The notes beneath the pieces were generated by a model. That model had not been told where the DNA came from and did no database searches. It saw only the letters and a list, made by a program, of their open reading frames with translations. From Betaproteobacteria bacterium (GTDB taxonomy: Bacteria; Pseudomonadota; Gammaproteobacteria; Burkholderiales; Casimicrobiaceae), in the NCBI GenBank assembly GCA_016704895.1, contig JADIZG010000069.1:62001-126000 (forward strand): DNA of 64,000 nucleotides, written 5' to 3'. The position numbers and the translations under genes are program-made. Below, piece after piece: positions 18,809 to 27,885 of this stretch. How positions within the stretch are numbered: position 1 is the first letter of the stretch; every line of letters begins with the position of its first letter.

Positions 18809-19780
18809 TCAGTCTATCCGCGCGCCCGACGCCTTGACGACGTCGGCCCACTTGGCGATCTCCGCCTTGACGAACGCGCCGAACTCCGCGGGCGTGTTGC
18901 CGCCCGGCGAGGCGCCCTGCTGCGCCCACACGTCCTTCAGTTGCTGCGAGGTCATCGCCTTCGCCACTTCCTGCTGGAGCTTGTTGATGACGTCCTGCGG
19001 CGTGCCGGCCGGCGCCCACAGCGCGTACCACGTCGTCACCTCGTAGCCGGGCACCCCCGCTTCCTGGACCGTGGGCACGTCCGGGAACGCCGGCGAACGC
19101 GTTGCCGTCGTCACCGCGAGGGGCTTCAGCCGCTGGCCGCGGATCTGCGGCGCCGACGAGCCCATGCCGTCGAACATCAGGTCGACCTGGCCCGCGAGCA
19201 GGTCCTGCATCGCGGGTCCGGCGCCCTTGTACGGCACGTGGTTCATCCTGGTGCCCGTCTTCACCTTGAAGAGCTCGGCGGCGAGCTGGTGCGACGTGCC
19301 GTTCCCGGCGGAGGCGAAGTTGAGCTTGTTCGGGTTCGCCTTCGCGTAGTCGATCAGCTCCTTCACCGAGCCGATCGGAACCTTCGGGTGCAGCACGATG
19401 ACGTTCGGCACCATCGCGACCATCGTCACGGGGACGAGATCCCTCTCGAGGTCGTAGGGCAGCTTGCTGTAGACGCTGACCGCGATCGTGTGGTGCACGG
19501 CGCCGACGAGGAAGTTGTAGCCGTCGGGCGGCGACTTCGCGACGTTGTCGGCGCCGATCGTGCCGCCCGCGCCGCCGCGGTTGTCGATGATGAACTGCTG
19601 GCCCATCTGCTGCGACAGCTGGGCCGCGAGCGGACGCGCGAACGCGTCGGTGCCCCCGCCTGCCGGGAACGGCGAAACGAGCCGGACGGGCTTGGTCGGC
19701 CACGCCTGGCCGAATGCGACGACGGGGACGACGAGCGCGACGAGCGCGAGCGAGCGCAGGCGCGGGAGCACAGCAGTCAT
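18809..19780 (-). CDS. Bug/TctC-family periplasmic solute-binding protein
   Basis: A 323-residue extracytoplasmic receptor of the tripartite tricarboxylate transporter type, greatly expanded in Burkholderiales. The start at 19780 is supported by AGGAGGAGA upstream and a signal peptide (LRSLALVALVVPVVAFGQA). Mature features include WPTKPVRLVSPFPAGGGTD, IIDNRGGAGGTIG and NHVPYKGAGPAMQDLLAGQVD, all typical. No membrane components TctA/TctB are adjacent, so it is an orphan receptor; the ligand, usually a carboxylate or small aromatic acid, is unknown. Confidence 0.95.
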   Translation of the reverse strand: MTAVLPRLRSLALVALVVPVVAFGQAWPTKPVRLVSPFPAGGGTDAFARPLAAQLSQQMGQQFIIDNRGGAGGTIGADNVAKSPPDGYNFLVGAVHHTIAVSVYSKLPYDLERDLVPVTMVAMVPNVIVLHPKVPIGSVKELIDYAKANPNKLNFASAGNGTSHQLAAELFKVKTGTRMNHVPYKGAGPAMQDLLAGQVDLMFDGMGSSAPQIRGQRLKPLAVTTATRSPAFPDVPTVQEAGVPGYEVTTWYALWAPAGTPQDVINKLQQEVAKAMTSQQLKDVWAQQGASPGGNTPAEFGAFVKAEIAKWADVVKASGARID

Positions 19781-19948
19781 GGAATCTCCTCCTGATGGGG
19801 CTGGACGTCGTGGCCGGCGCGCTTCGTCTGGGCGCGATTCCGGTGCCGGCCGCACGCTGGCGGACGGGCACCGGGATGGTACCGCGCAGCGAGCGGCGTG
19901 GTCACGGCCACCCGACGCCCGCGGAGCGCGGGGGGAGGCGGGAGCGGG

Positions 19949-20884
19949 CTAGGTGCGGGGGCGACGGATCGACGTCGAGACGGCGCGCGACTTCACCGTG
20001 GCGGGCTTGCGCGCCTTGCCGGCGGCGGCGAACGCGGCCTTCGCGGCCGGCAACGGCTTCCCGGTCTCGATCCAGTGCTTGACTCGCGTGGCGTCGCCCA
20101 GTCGCGTGTATTTGCCCACCGAGTCGAGCAGCACGATGACCACGGGCTTGCTCGCGATCTGCACGAGCATCACGAGGCAGCGGCCCGCCTCGCGGATGTA
20201 GCCGGTCTTCTGGAGCTGGATGTCCCATTCGGACGACTGCACCAGCCGGTTCGAGTTGTTGAATCCGAGCACGCGGCCGGTGGGCTGCACCTCGACGACG
20301 TACGAGGGCGTCACCGAGAACTCGCGGATCAGCGGGTAGCCGGCGGCCGCCTCGACCATCTTCGCGAGGTCGCGGGCGGTCGACACGTTGGAGGGCGACA
20401 GGCCGGTGGAATCGTCGAAGTGCGAACGCGTCATGCCGAGCGACGCGGCCTTCCTGTTCATCGCCGCGACGAACGCGTCGCTGCCGCCGGGAAAATGGCG
20501 CGCGAGCGCGGACGCCGCCCGGTTTTCCGACGCCATCAGCGCGAGGCGCAGCATCTCGCGCCGCGGCAGCTCGACGCCCATCGACAGGCGCGAGCTCGAT
20601 CCCTTGAGCATGTCGAAGTCGCCGATGTCGACGGCGAGGGGCTCGTCGAGCGGCAGGTTCGCGTCCAGCACGACCATCGCCGTCATGAGCTTGGTCACCG
20701 AGGCGATCGGCGTGACGTCGTCCGCACCCTTCTGGTAGAGCGCGCGGCCGGTCCCCGGCTCGTAGACGAGCGCATTCGCCGAGCCGAGCTTGAGCTTGGC
20801 CGGGTCGGGCGTCTCGACCGCCCCGGCAACCGAAGGGGCCGCCAGAACGAGCGCGAAAACAATGAGTCGGATAACGTTCATCAT
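19949..20884 (-). CDS. pbpG: D-alanyl-D-alanine endopeptidase, PbpG/PBP7 type
   Basis: Periplasmic serine peptidase of family S11 that cleaves peptidoglycan cross-links. The 311-residue protein has a signal peptide and all three active-site motifs: S62-x-x-K65 (SVTK), S119-E-N121 and K226-T-G228. The C-terminal tail is basic (KARKPATVKSR...). It lacks the long C-terminal domain of PBP5-type carboxypeptidases, supporting endopeptidase. ATG-ATG start at 20884/20881; a TATAAA -10 lies about 25 bp upstream. Confidence 0.93.
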   Translation of the reverse strand: MMNVIRLIVFALVLAAPSVAGAVETPDPAKLKLGSANALVYEPGTGRALYQKGADDVTPIASVTKLMTAMVVLDANLPLDEPLAVDIGDFDMLKGSSSRLSMGVELPRREMLRLALMASENRAASALARHFPGGSDAFVAAMNRKAASLGMTRSHFDDSTGLSPSNVSTARDLAKMVEAAAGYPLIREFSVTPSYVVEVQPTGRVLGFNNSNRLVQSSEWDIQLQKTGYIREAGRCLVMLVQIASKPVVIVLLDSVGKYTRLGDATRVKHWIETGKPLPAAKAAFAAAGKARKPATVKSRAVSTSIRRPRT

Positions 20885-20908
20885 GTGCGGCGTGAGGACC
20901 GGTGCGGC

Positions 20909-20938
20909 TTTATACCACTGGATCGCTCTCCTCGCCAA
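20909..20938 (-). promoter_or_regulatory. Candidate sigma-70 promoter for pbpG
   Basis: Minus-strand TATAAA (20909-20914) with TTGGCG (20933-20938) 18 bp upstream. The -10 matches five of six consensus positions. It stands 25 bp before the pbpG start in otherwise very GC-rich DNA. Confidence 0.5.
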
Positions 20939-21051
20939 TCCCCCAGTCAAATCATGGCCTTGGTGCCACCCTGCCCGCGGGAGGCGCGTCCGGGACATCC
21001 AAGCAGGGAAGATGCCAGCCGGGCGGGTCGAGTCCCCCGGGGCCCAGGGCG

Positions 21052-22955
21052 TCAGTGCCCGGGGCGCCCGGCAGGCACCAGCGCCGGTGCGCCGCCGCCC
21101 GCAGGGGGCTCCCGCCCCGCCTCGGGCTCGACGTCCCGCCGCTCGGCCTCGACCCTCGCCTCGTCCTGCTGGAGCCGCCACATCCGCGCGTAGGCGCCGT
21201 TCGCGGCGATGAGCGCGGCGTGGCGCCCCGCTCGACGATGCGTCCGGCGTCGAGGACCAGGATCTCGTCGGCGTCGACGATCGTCGACAGCCGGTGCGCG
21301 ATCGTGAGCGTCGTCCGGTCGCGCGCGATCAGGGCGAGCTCGGCCTGGATCGCCTTCTCGTTGCGCGAGTCGAGCGCCGAGGTCGCCTCGTCGAAGATCA
21401 GGATCGCCGGCCGCTTCAGGATCGCGCGCGCGATCGCGACGCGCTGCTTCTCGCCGCCCGAGAGCTTCAATCCCCGCTCGCCGACCGGCGTTGCGTAGCC
21501 CTGCGGCAGCGACGTCACGAAATCGTGGATCTGCGCGAGCCGCGCGGCCGCGACGATCTCGTCGTGCGTCGCGCCGGGCCGGCCGTAGGCGATGTTGTAC
21601 TCGATCGTGTCGTTGAACAGCACGGTGTCCTGCGGCACGATCCCGATCGCCGCCCGCACCGACGCCTGCCGCACCGCGCGGACGTCCTGCCCGTCGATCG
21701 TGATGCGGCCGCCGCCGGCGTCGTAGAACCGGAACAGCAGCCGCGCGAGCGTCGACTTGCCGGAGCCCGATGGCCCGACCACCGCGACCGTCCGCCCCGG
21801 CGGGACCGTGAACGAGACGCCCGAGAGGATCGTGCGGTCCGGCTCGTAGCCGAAGGTCACGTCCTCGAAGCGCACCTCGCCGCCGCGAATCTCGAGCGGC
21901 GGCGCGCCCGGCGCGTCGCGCACTTCGGCGTTCTCGTCGATCAGCGCGAACAGCCGCTCCATGTCGGCGAGCGCCTGCCGGATCTCGCGATAGAGCACGC
22001 CCAGGAAGTTGAGCGGGATGTAGAGCTGGATCATGAACGCGTTGACCAGCACGAGGTCGCCGACCGTCATCGTGCCGTCGACGACGCCCACGGTCGCGCG
22101 CCACATGATCAGCGTCACCGCGACCGCGATGATCGCGCTCTGGCCGACGTTGAGCAGCGACAGCGAGGTCTGGCTCGTGACCGCCGCCTTCTCCCAGCGC
22201 TGCATGCTCTCGTCGTAGCGCCGCGCCTCCCACTCCTCGTTGCCGAAGTACTTGACCGTCTCGTAGTTGATCAGGCTGTCGATCGCGCGCGTGTTCGCCT
22301 TGCTGTCGAGCTCGTTCGCCTGGCGGCGGAAGTGCGTGCGCCACTCGGTGATGGCGATCGTGAACGCGATGTAGAGCGCGAGCGCGCCGGCGGTGATCGC
22401 GATGAAGGTCCACTCGTAGCGCACGAGAAGCACCGCGGAAACAAGCGAGACCTCGACGAGCGTCGGCAGGATCGAGAACAGCGCGAAGCTGATCAGCGTC
22501 GAGATGCCCCGCTGGCCGCGCTCGACGTCGCGGGAGAGGCCGCCGGTCTGGCGGTCGAGGTGGAAGCGCAGCGACAGCGCGTGCAGGTGGCGGAACACCT
22601 CGAGCGCGATCGAGCGGACCGCGCGCTGCGTCACCTTCGCGAACAGGAACTCGCGCAGCTCGGTGAAGAACGTCGTCGAGAGACGCAGGATGCCGTACGC
22701 GACGAGCAGCGCGAGCGGCACGGCGAGCAGCGCCTGCTCGCGCGTGAGCCCGTCGACGATCTCCTTCAGCAGCAGCGGGACGCCGACGTTCGCGACCTTC
22801 GCCGCGACGAGGCACACGATCGCCGCGGCGACGCGGCCTTTCCATTCCCACAGGTACGGAAACAGCGTCCGGATCGTCTGCCACGCGCCGCGCTGCATGC
22901 GCGCGACGCCGCGATCCGTGGGCAGGGGTAGCGGTCCGGAATGTGCGCCGCGCAT
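21052..22955 (-). CDS. ATM1/HMT1-type ABC exporter (fused permease-ATPase)
   Basis: Inner-membrane exporter with six predicted helices followed by a nucleotide-binding domain. NYETVKYFGNE and the helices around it are hallmarks of the ATM1 subfamily, which exports glutathione-linked compounds. Walker A is GPSGSGKS, the signature LSGGEKQR, and Walker B ILIFDEATSALD. One base is missing in the GAGCGGGG run near 21228: after GRIVERG the frame must shift to read RHAALIAANGAYARMW, ending at 21052. The start is uncertain: ATG at 22955, or at 22898 (MQRGAWQTIRTL), which fits better downstream of the TAGACT at 22962-22967. Confidence 0.9.
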
Positions 22956-23010
22956 CGTTCGAGTCTAGCAGGCGCGCCGGGGGGCGGACGCCGTCGGCGC
23001 CACGGAGGTC

Positions 23011-23126
23011 GTCGGCCTGAAGGCCGACCCACGACGATCTGCCACTGACCTGCCCTGTCGGCCTGAAGGCCGACCCACGAACTCGCGATGCGCCACCGAC
23101 TCCTGTGGGTCGGCCTTCAGGCCGAC
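23011..23126. repeat. REP-like palindrome cluster 1 (three copies)
   Basis: Three copies of the 18-bp near-palindrome GTCGGCCTGAAGGCCGAC, each flanked on one side by CCCAC(A/G): 23011-23028, 23057-23074 and, inverted, 23109-23126. The cluster lies immediately downstream of the cardiolipin synthase stop codon on the minus strand. A second cluster of the same element is at 31.9-32.0 kb. Such elements in Gram-negative bacteria are usually mobilised by REP-associated transposases; none is in the window. Confidence 0.85.
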
Positions 23127-23141
23127 GCCCTTCCCGCGCAC

Positions 23142-24329
23142 TCAACGCTTCCGCGGCCTCCCACCCCACCACTCGTTGCCTCCGTAGCCCAGCAGCCCCA
23201 TCCCCGCGCGCACGATCCCGTAGGCGATCCAGTTCATCGCCTTCGACACGATCGAGCGACCGAGCCAGCGCTTCGGATCGACCGGCCGGGCGCCGCCCTC
23301 GATCATCGCCCGGAGCTCCGAGCGCAGCGCGTCCGCGAAGTGCGCGTCGCGCACGAACACGTTCGCCTCGCGCGCCATGAGCAGCGAGTAGGGATCGATG
23401 TTCGACGAGCCGACGGTCGCCCAGCGGTCGTCGATCACGGCGACCTTCGCGTGCAGGAACGAGCGGTGGTATTCCTGGATCGCGATGCCCGCGCTGACGA
23501 GCTGTCCGTAGAGCGCGCGGCTCGCGAAATGCAGGAGCGGGTACTCGACCTTCGCCTGGAGAAGCAGCGTGACGGCGACGCCGCGGCGCGCCGCATCGAG
23601 CAGCGCGTGGCGGAAGCGGATGCCGGGGAAGAAGTAGGCGTTCGCGATCAGGATCTCCCGCTTCGCGACGCGGATGCCGGCGAGATAGGCGGTCTCGATG
23701 TCGCGCCGGTGGCGCAGGTTGTCGCGGATCGTGAACTTCGCGGTCTGCGTGCCCGCGCGCTCGGCCGCGACCAGGTCCGGGAACAGCGCGACGTCGCTCG
23801 AGCGGAACTGCACGAGCTCGTTCAGCGCCCACAGCCGCTGCATCGCCCATACGATCGACGGCACCAGCGGGCCGCGCACGCGCACCGCGAAATCGACGCG
23901 CGGCGGCCGCTGGCCGGGCGTGTTCATGTCGTCGATCAGGTTGATGCCGCCCACGAACGCGACGCGCGTGTCCACGTGGCAGAGCTTCCGGTGCAGCCGG
24001 CGCAACCGGTGCGACCGGAAGTGCCAGGGCTGCACCTCGGGACGGTGCTTGAGCAGGTTGACGCCGCCGGCGACGAGCTGCCGCTCGAGCCGCTTCGTCA
24101 GGTAGTGCTTCGCGCCCCAGCCGTCGACGAGGACGCGCACCGTGACGCCGCGCGTCGCAGCGCGCACCAGCGCCTCGGCGACCGCGCGCCCGGCGGGATC
24201 GTCCGCGAAGATGTAGGTCTCGAGCCAGACCTCGCGCTCGGCGGCGTCGACCGCGGCCACCAGGGCGGGGAAGAACGCGGCGCCGCTGCGCAGCAGCTCG
24301 ATCTCGTTGCCGGGCCTGAACCGGTTCAT
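23142..24329 (-). CDS. clsB: ClsB-type cardiolipin synthase / phospholipase D protein
   Basis: Condenses phospholipids to cardiolipin at the inner membrane. The 395-residue protein has two HKD catalytic motifs: HRKLCHVD followed by FVGGINLID, and HAKVAVID followed by GSSNID. It lacks the N-terminal membrane helices of ClsA, which favours ClsB. The upstream gene encodes a YbhP-like phosphatase and ends 13 bp before this start; the same pairing occurs in E. coli (ybhP-clsB). The C-terminus has one hydrophobic stretch (AMNWIAYGIVRAGMGLLGY). Confidence 0.9.
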   Translation of the reverse strand: MNRFRPGNEIELLRSGAAFFPALVAAVDAAEREVWLETYIFADDPAGRAVAEALVRAATRGVTVRVLVDGWGAKHYLTKRLERQLVAGGVNLLKHRPEVQPWHFRSHRLRRLHRKLCHVDTRVAFVGGINLIDDMNTPGQRPPRVDFAVRVRGPLVPSIVWAMQRLWALNELVQFRSSDVALFPDLVAAERAGTQTAKFTIRDNLRHRRDIETAYLAGIRVAKREILIANAYFFPGIRFRHALLDAARRGVAVTLLLQAKVEYPLLHFASRALYGQLVSAGIAIQEYHRSFLHAKVAVIDDRWATVGSSNIDPYSLLMAREANVFVRDAHFADALRSELRAMIEGGARPVDPKRWLGRSIVSKAMNWIAYGIVRAGMGLLGYGGNEWWGGRPRKR

Positions 24330-24342
24330 CGCCGCGTCGCGC

Positions 24343-25101
24343 TCAGCGTCGTCCGGCCGCCAGCTCGAAGGTGGCGGCGAGCGCCGCGTGGTCGGACAGC
24401 CGGCGCCCCGGGTAGGCGTAGTGCACGCGGGCGTCGATCACGTCCAGGCCGCGCGCGTAGATGCGGTCGAGGCGGAACAGCGGGAGGACCGACGGGAACG
24501 TGCGCGCCGGCCGGCCCTTGATCGCTTCGAACACCTCGACGACGGCGAGCTGGTCGATGAGCTGGCGGTTGGCCCGGTGCCGCCAGTCGTTGAAGTCGCC
24601 CGCGATCACCAGCGGCGCGGCGCGCGGGACCGTCTGCCGGATGCGCTCGCACAGCGCGCGCACCTGCCACTCGCGGCCGCGCTCGAAGAGCCCGAGGTGG
24701 ACGTTGATGCAATGGAGGTCGGGCATCCGGGGCCCGAGGCGGACGACGCAGTGCAGGAGCCCGCGGCTCTCGAAACGGTGCGCCGAGATGTCCTCGTTCT
24801 CGTTCACGACGATCGGGAAGCGCGACAGGAGCGCGTTGCCGTGGTGGCCGTGCCGGTAGACCGCGTTCTTGCCGTACGCGACCTCCCGCCACACCTGGTC
24901 GGCGATGAACTCGTGCTGCGGCTTGCCCGGCCAGTCGTTGTAGCGGACGGCGTGATGCTCGTGCGAGCCCTGCACCTCCTGCAGGAACAGCACGTCGGCG
25001 GCCATGTGGTGCAGCCGCTCGCGCACTTCGTGGATGACCATGCGCCGCGTCAGGTGCGAGAACCCCTTGTGGATGTTGTAGGTGGCGATCGTGAAGCGCA
25101 T
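24343..25101 (-). CDS. Endonuclease/exonuclease/phosphatase family protein (YbhP-like)
   Basis: A 252-residue member of the EEP metal-dependent phosphodiesterase/phosphatase superfamily. Visible are the N-terminal TYNIHKGF, the LQEVQG glutamate, the NVHLGL histidine, AGDFNDW and the C-terminal SDHAALAA, the full set of metal and catalytic positions. No signal peptide. It is cotranscribed with the cardiolipin synthase, suggesting a role in phospholipid or polar head-group metabolism; the substrate is not established. Confidence 0.87.
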   Translation of the reverse strand: MRFTIATYNIHKGFSHLTRRMVIHEVRERLHHMAADVLFLQEVQGSHEHHAVRYNDWPGKPQHEFIADQVWREVAYGKNAVYRHGHHGNALLSRFPIVVNENEDISAHRFESRGLLHCVVRLGPRMPDLHCINVHLGLFERGREWQVRALCERIRQTVPRAAPLVIAGDFNDWRHRANRQLIDQLAVVEVFEAIKGRPARTFPSVLPLFRLDRIYARGLDVIDARVHYAYPGRRLSDHAALAATFELAAGRR

Positions 25102-25250
25102 GTCGGGCGGGGCGGCGGGTCGGGGATTCGCTGGGGCGGCCCGCCTCGCGCACCGGGCGGTCGCGCGGCGCGCCGGCGCGCCGGACGCGTGATGTTACCC
25201 GGCGCCGCGCCGTTGCGCGCGCCCGGGGAGGGCGACCGGGACGCGGGTCG

Positions 25251-25901
25251 CTACCGCTTCTCGGCGAGGAGCGCCTTCTTGCGCTCGAGGAAGCGCCGCT
25301 TCTGCTCGGCACGCGACACGTTGAGGAAGAACTTGAGGATCAGCGTGCCGTTGGCCGCGAGGTGGCGCTCGAACCCCCGGATGTCGCGGTAGCGCTCGTC
25401 CCAGACGCGCTCGTGGAGGAGCACTGGCGGGATCTTCTGCGCATCGAGGATCCCCTGGTGGACCTTCACCACCAGCACCTCCTCGTAGTAGCTGCGGTTG
25501 AAGATGCCGATGCGCCCGCGCTCGGGCAGCGCACGCACGCAGCGCCACATCCAGTCGTGGTCGAGCTCCTCGGCCGACGGCGCCTTGAACGAGTAGACCT
25601 GGCAGCCCTGCGGATTGACGCCCGACATCACGTGCTTGATCGCGCCGTCCTTGCCCGCCGCGTCCATCGCCTGGAACACGAGCAGCACCGACCAGCGGTC
25701 CTGCGCGTAGAGCATGTCCTGCAACTGCGCGAGCGCGTCCCTGCCGGCCTCGAGCGCCTCCTTCGCGGCCGGCTTGTGCTCGTCGCCCAGCGGGCCGGTA
25801 TCGGCCGGATCGTGGTCCCTCAGCTTGAACTTCGCCCCCCGCGCGATACGGTGCGGCCGGGAGATCCTGCGGGCAAGCTGGCAGACCTGGTCGAATTCCA
25901 T
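25251..25901 (-). CDS. Polyphosphate kinase 2, C-terminally truncated
   Basis: PPK2 transfers phosphate between polyphosphate and nucleotides. The 216 residues visible cover the core: Walker A region QAMDAAGKDGAIKHVMSGVN, then FKAPSAEELDHDW and the Walker B-containing RIGIFNRSYYEEVLVVKVH, up to FFLNVSRAEQKRRFLER. The family normally continues about 70-85 residues through a lid helix and a WYVVPADNKW-type segment. Here the frame ends KKALLAEKR and neither alternative frame contains the missing part, so this is not a simple frameshift. Start 25901 by homology; ribosome site weak. Probably inactive or the result of a deletion. Confidence 0.8.
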   Translation of the reverse strand: MEFDQVCQLARRISRPHRIARGAKFKLRDHDPADTGPLGDEHKPAAKEALEAGRDALAQLQDMLYAQDRWSVLLVFQAMDAAGKDGAIKHVMSGVNPQGCQVYSFKAPSAEELDHDWMWRCVRALPERGRIGIFNRSYYEEVLVVKVHQGILDAQKIPPVLLHERVWDERYRDIRGFERHLAANGTLILKFFLNVSRAEQKRRFLERKKALLAEKR

Positions 25902-26005
25902 CGTGTCCCCCGGAGGCGTCGGCCGCGCGCGATGCGCGGCCGGCTGCAAGGATAACCTTCGCGGGCGGGGGGCCGCCATCGCGCCCGACGGCGCGCGCCC
26001 GCGCG

Positions 26006-26794
26006 TCACGGCGGCAGGCCGTGGCAGAGCTTGTAGCGCTCGCCCGATCCGCACGGACAGGGATCGTTGCGCGATCCCGGCGGCTCGAAATTGCCGGGCG
26101 GACGCGAACGCCACGCGTGCCCGCCGTCGACCGCTGCCGCTGGATCGGCGACATGCTGCCCGTGGCCCGTGGTCTCGCAGGCAGGATGCTCGAGCGCGGC
26201 CATGCCCATGCCCCGGCGCTTGAACCACAGACTCGCATGCTTCTCCTGCCCGCGGGCGGCGAACGATCCGATGGCGCGGGCGTCGGCGAGCCGCCGCAGG
26301 CCCGGATTGAAGCCGTACCCGAACCACACGTCGTGCGCGTGACGCTCGGGCAGACGGCAAGCGACGCCGCCTTCAGTGCGCAGCGGCGCGGTGCCGACGA
26401 TCGCGTCGTGCAACCGGTTCTGCCCGGGGCGCCGGCACATCACGGCGGAAACCGTCGCGAGGGTCTCGAGCAGCACGAGCGACTCCTCGACGAAGCCGGA
26501 ACGGAAGAAGCGCCAGTCGTCCTCGCAGTGGAAGATGTACGGGGTATCGACCGTCGCGTAGGCGCGATCGATGCTGGCCATCTGCCCGATCGGCGGATCG
26601 TTCACGATGAGTTCGAGCGGCACGCCCGCGCCGCGGACCACGTCGCGGACCTCCTCGCGGCCGGAATCCTCGACGACGAGCCAGCGCGCGATCGGCGCCG
26701 TGTTGCACGCGACGAACGTCCGCAGCGTCTCGGCGAGCAGGTCGAACCTGCCGCAGCTCGTCAGCACGAACGTGATGTCGCGGGGGGGCGTCAT
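26006..26794 (-). CDS. GT-A-like glycosyltransferase with C-terminal SEC-C zinc motif
   Basis: A 262-residue protein. The N-terminal ITFVLTSCGRFDLLAETLRT, VVEDSG and HCEDDWRFF follow a family-2-like GT-A fold with an EDD metal site. The region to about residue 225 is glycosyltransferase-like. The last 20 residues contain DPCPCGSGERYKLCHG, a complete SEC-C zinc-binding motif as in the SecA tail. The combination is unusual. It diverges from the acyltransferase gene with 69 bp between starts, pointing to envelope glycan or glycolipid synthesis; donor and acceptor unknown. Confidence 0.75.
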   Translation of the reverse strand: MTPPRDITFVLTSCGRFDLLAETLRTFVACNTAPIARWLVVEDSGREEVRDVVRGAGVPLELIVNDPPIGQMASIDRAYATVDTPYIFHCEDDWRFFRSGFVEESLVLLETLATVSAVMCRRPGQNRLHDAIVGTAPLRTEGGVACRLPERHAHDVWFGYGFNPGLRRLADARAIGSFAARGQEKHASLWFKRRGMGMAALEHPACETTGHGQHVADPAAAVDGGHAWRSRPPGNFEPPGSRNDPCPCGSGERYKLCHGLPP

Positions 26795-26863
26795 GGCCTA
26801 ATGGGCGGAATCGCGGCGATAATGCGGGGGCCGCGCGCGAGCTATTTTAACGCGGCGGGAACG

Positions 26864-27826
26864 ATGACCCTCCGCAGACGCGAGCGATCGACGACCACGC
26901 GACCCTGGCTCACGCGGGAGGACGTCGCCTTCGCCGCCGAGCTGCCGTTCCTCTGGCTTTTCGCGCTGGCCGTGCCCGAGCGACATTGGCCGAGCGTCTG
27001 CCGCCGGCTCGAGTCGGCGAAGGCCGGGTTGGGCCTCTTCGAACCGGCGCCTGTAGCTCGGATAGCAGAGCGCGCCATCGGCTCCTCGCAGCCCGGTTTC
27101 GACGCCCGCGCCTTCGCGCTCGACTCCGCGGCAGGCCGCAGCGAGCATCACCTGCAGATCCTTCGTGCGATCAGCCCCGGCGGATGGAACGCGGGCATCG
27201 AGCTCGTCGGCCGGGAGCACGTCGACGCCGCGCTCGCCGCGGGACACGGCGCGGTGCTGTGGGTCGCGCACTTCTGCTTCAACGCGCTGGCGACCAAGAA
27301 GGCGATGGCGGCCGCCGGCTATCGCGTGTCGCACCTCAGCCGGCCCGAGCACGGCTTCTCGAAATCGCGCGTCGGGATCGCCACGGTCAACCGCCTCCGC
27401 GTGCGCGCGGAGCTCGCGCACCTCGACGGGCGCATCGTCATCGATCGCGACAAGCCGATGGCCGCGACGCTCGCCGCCCAGCGCCTGCTGAAGCGGAACG
27501 GCATCGTCTCGATCACCGCGGGCGCGTGGGAGGGACAGCGGCTCGCGAAGGTCGACCTCCTGGGCGGGAAGCTCGAGCTCGCCGTCGGCGCGCCGGGCCT
27601 CGCGCGGCTGTCGGGCGCTGCGTTGCTGCCGGTGTTCGCCCTTCGCGATCCCGGCGACGCGACGCTGCGCGTGATCGTCGAGCCGCCGATCCCGGTCGCG
27701 AACGTCGGCGATGCCGATGCCGCGCTGCAGGAGGCGGCGCAGCGCTTCGGCGAACTGATGGAGCGTCACGTGCGCGGCCATCCGGCGCAGTGGCGCGACT
27801 GGAAGAACCTGAAACTGCCGGGTTGA
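26864..27826 (+). CDS. LpxL/HtrB-like acyltransferase homologue
   Basis: A 320-residue LPLAT-superfamily protein resembling lipid A late acyltransferases. Family-type blocks include AVLWVAHFCFNALATKK, SRPEHGFSKSRVGI, IDRDKPMAATLAAQRLLKRNG and the C-terminal HPAQWRDWKNL. In the catalytic HX4D/E block H136 is present but the acid position is replaced (HFCFNA), so ordinary acyl transfer is doubtful. The ATG at 26864 has GGCGGGA upstream. AT-rich GATAAT at 26816-26821 is a candidate -10. Either a diverged acyltransferase or an inactive paralogue. Confidence 0.75.
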   Translation: MTLRRRERSTTTRPWLTREDVAFAAELPFLWLFALAVPERHWPSVCRRLESAKAGLGLFEPAPVARIAERAIGSSQPGFDARAFALDSAAGRSEHHLQILRAISPGGWNAGIELVGREHVDAALAAGHGAVLWVAHFCFNALATKKAMAAAGYRVSHLSRPEHGFSKSRVGIATVNRLRVRAELAHLDGRIVIDRDKPMAATLAAQRLLKRNGIVSITAGAWEGQRLAKVDLLGGKLELAVGAPGLARLSGAALLPVFALRDPGDATLRVIVEPPIPVANVGDADAALQEAAQRFGELMERHVRGHPAQWRDWKNLKLPG

Positions 27827-27885
27827 CCTGCGGCGGCGCTGCACCGGCGTCCGTACGACACGATCCGGGCCTCGACTGCGACCGG

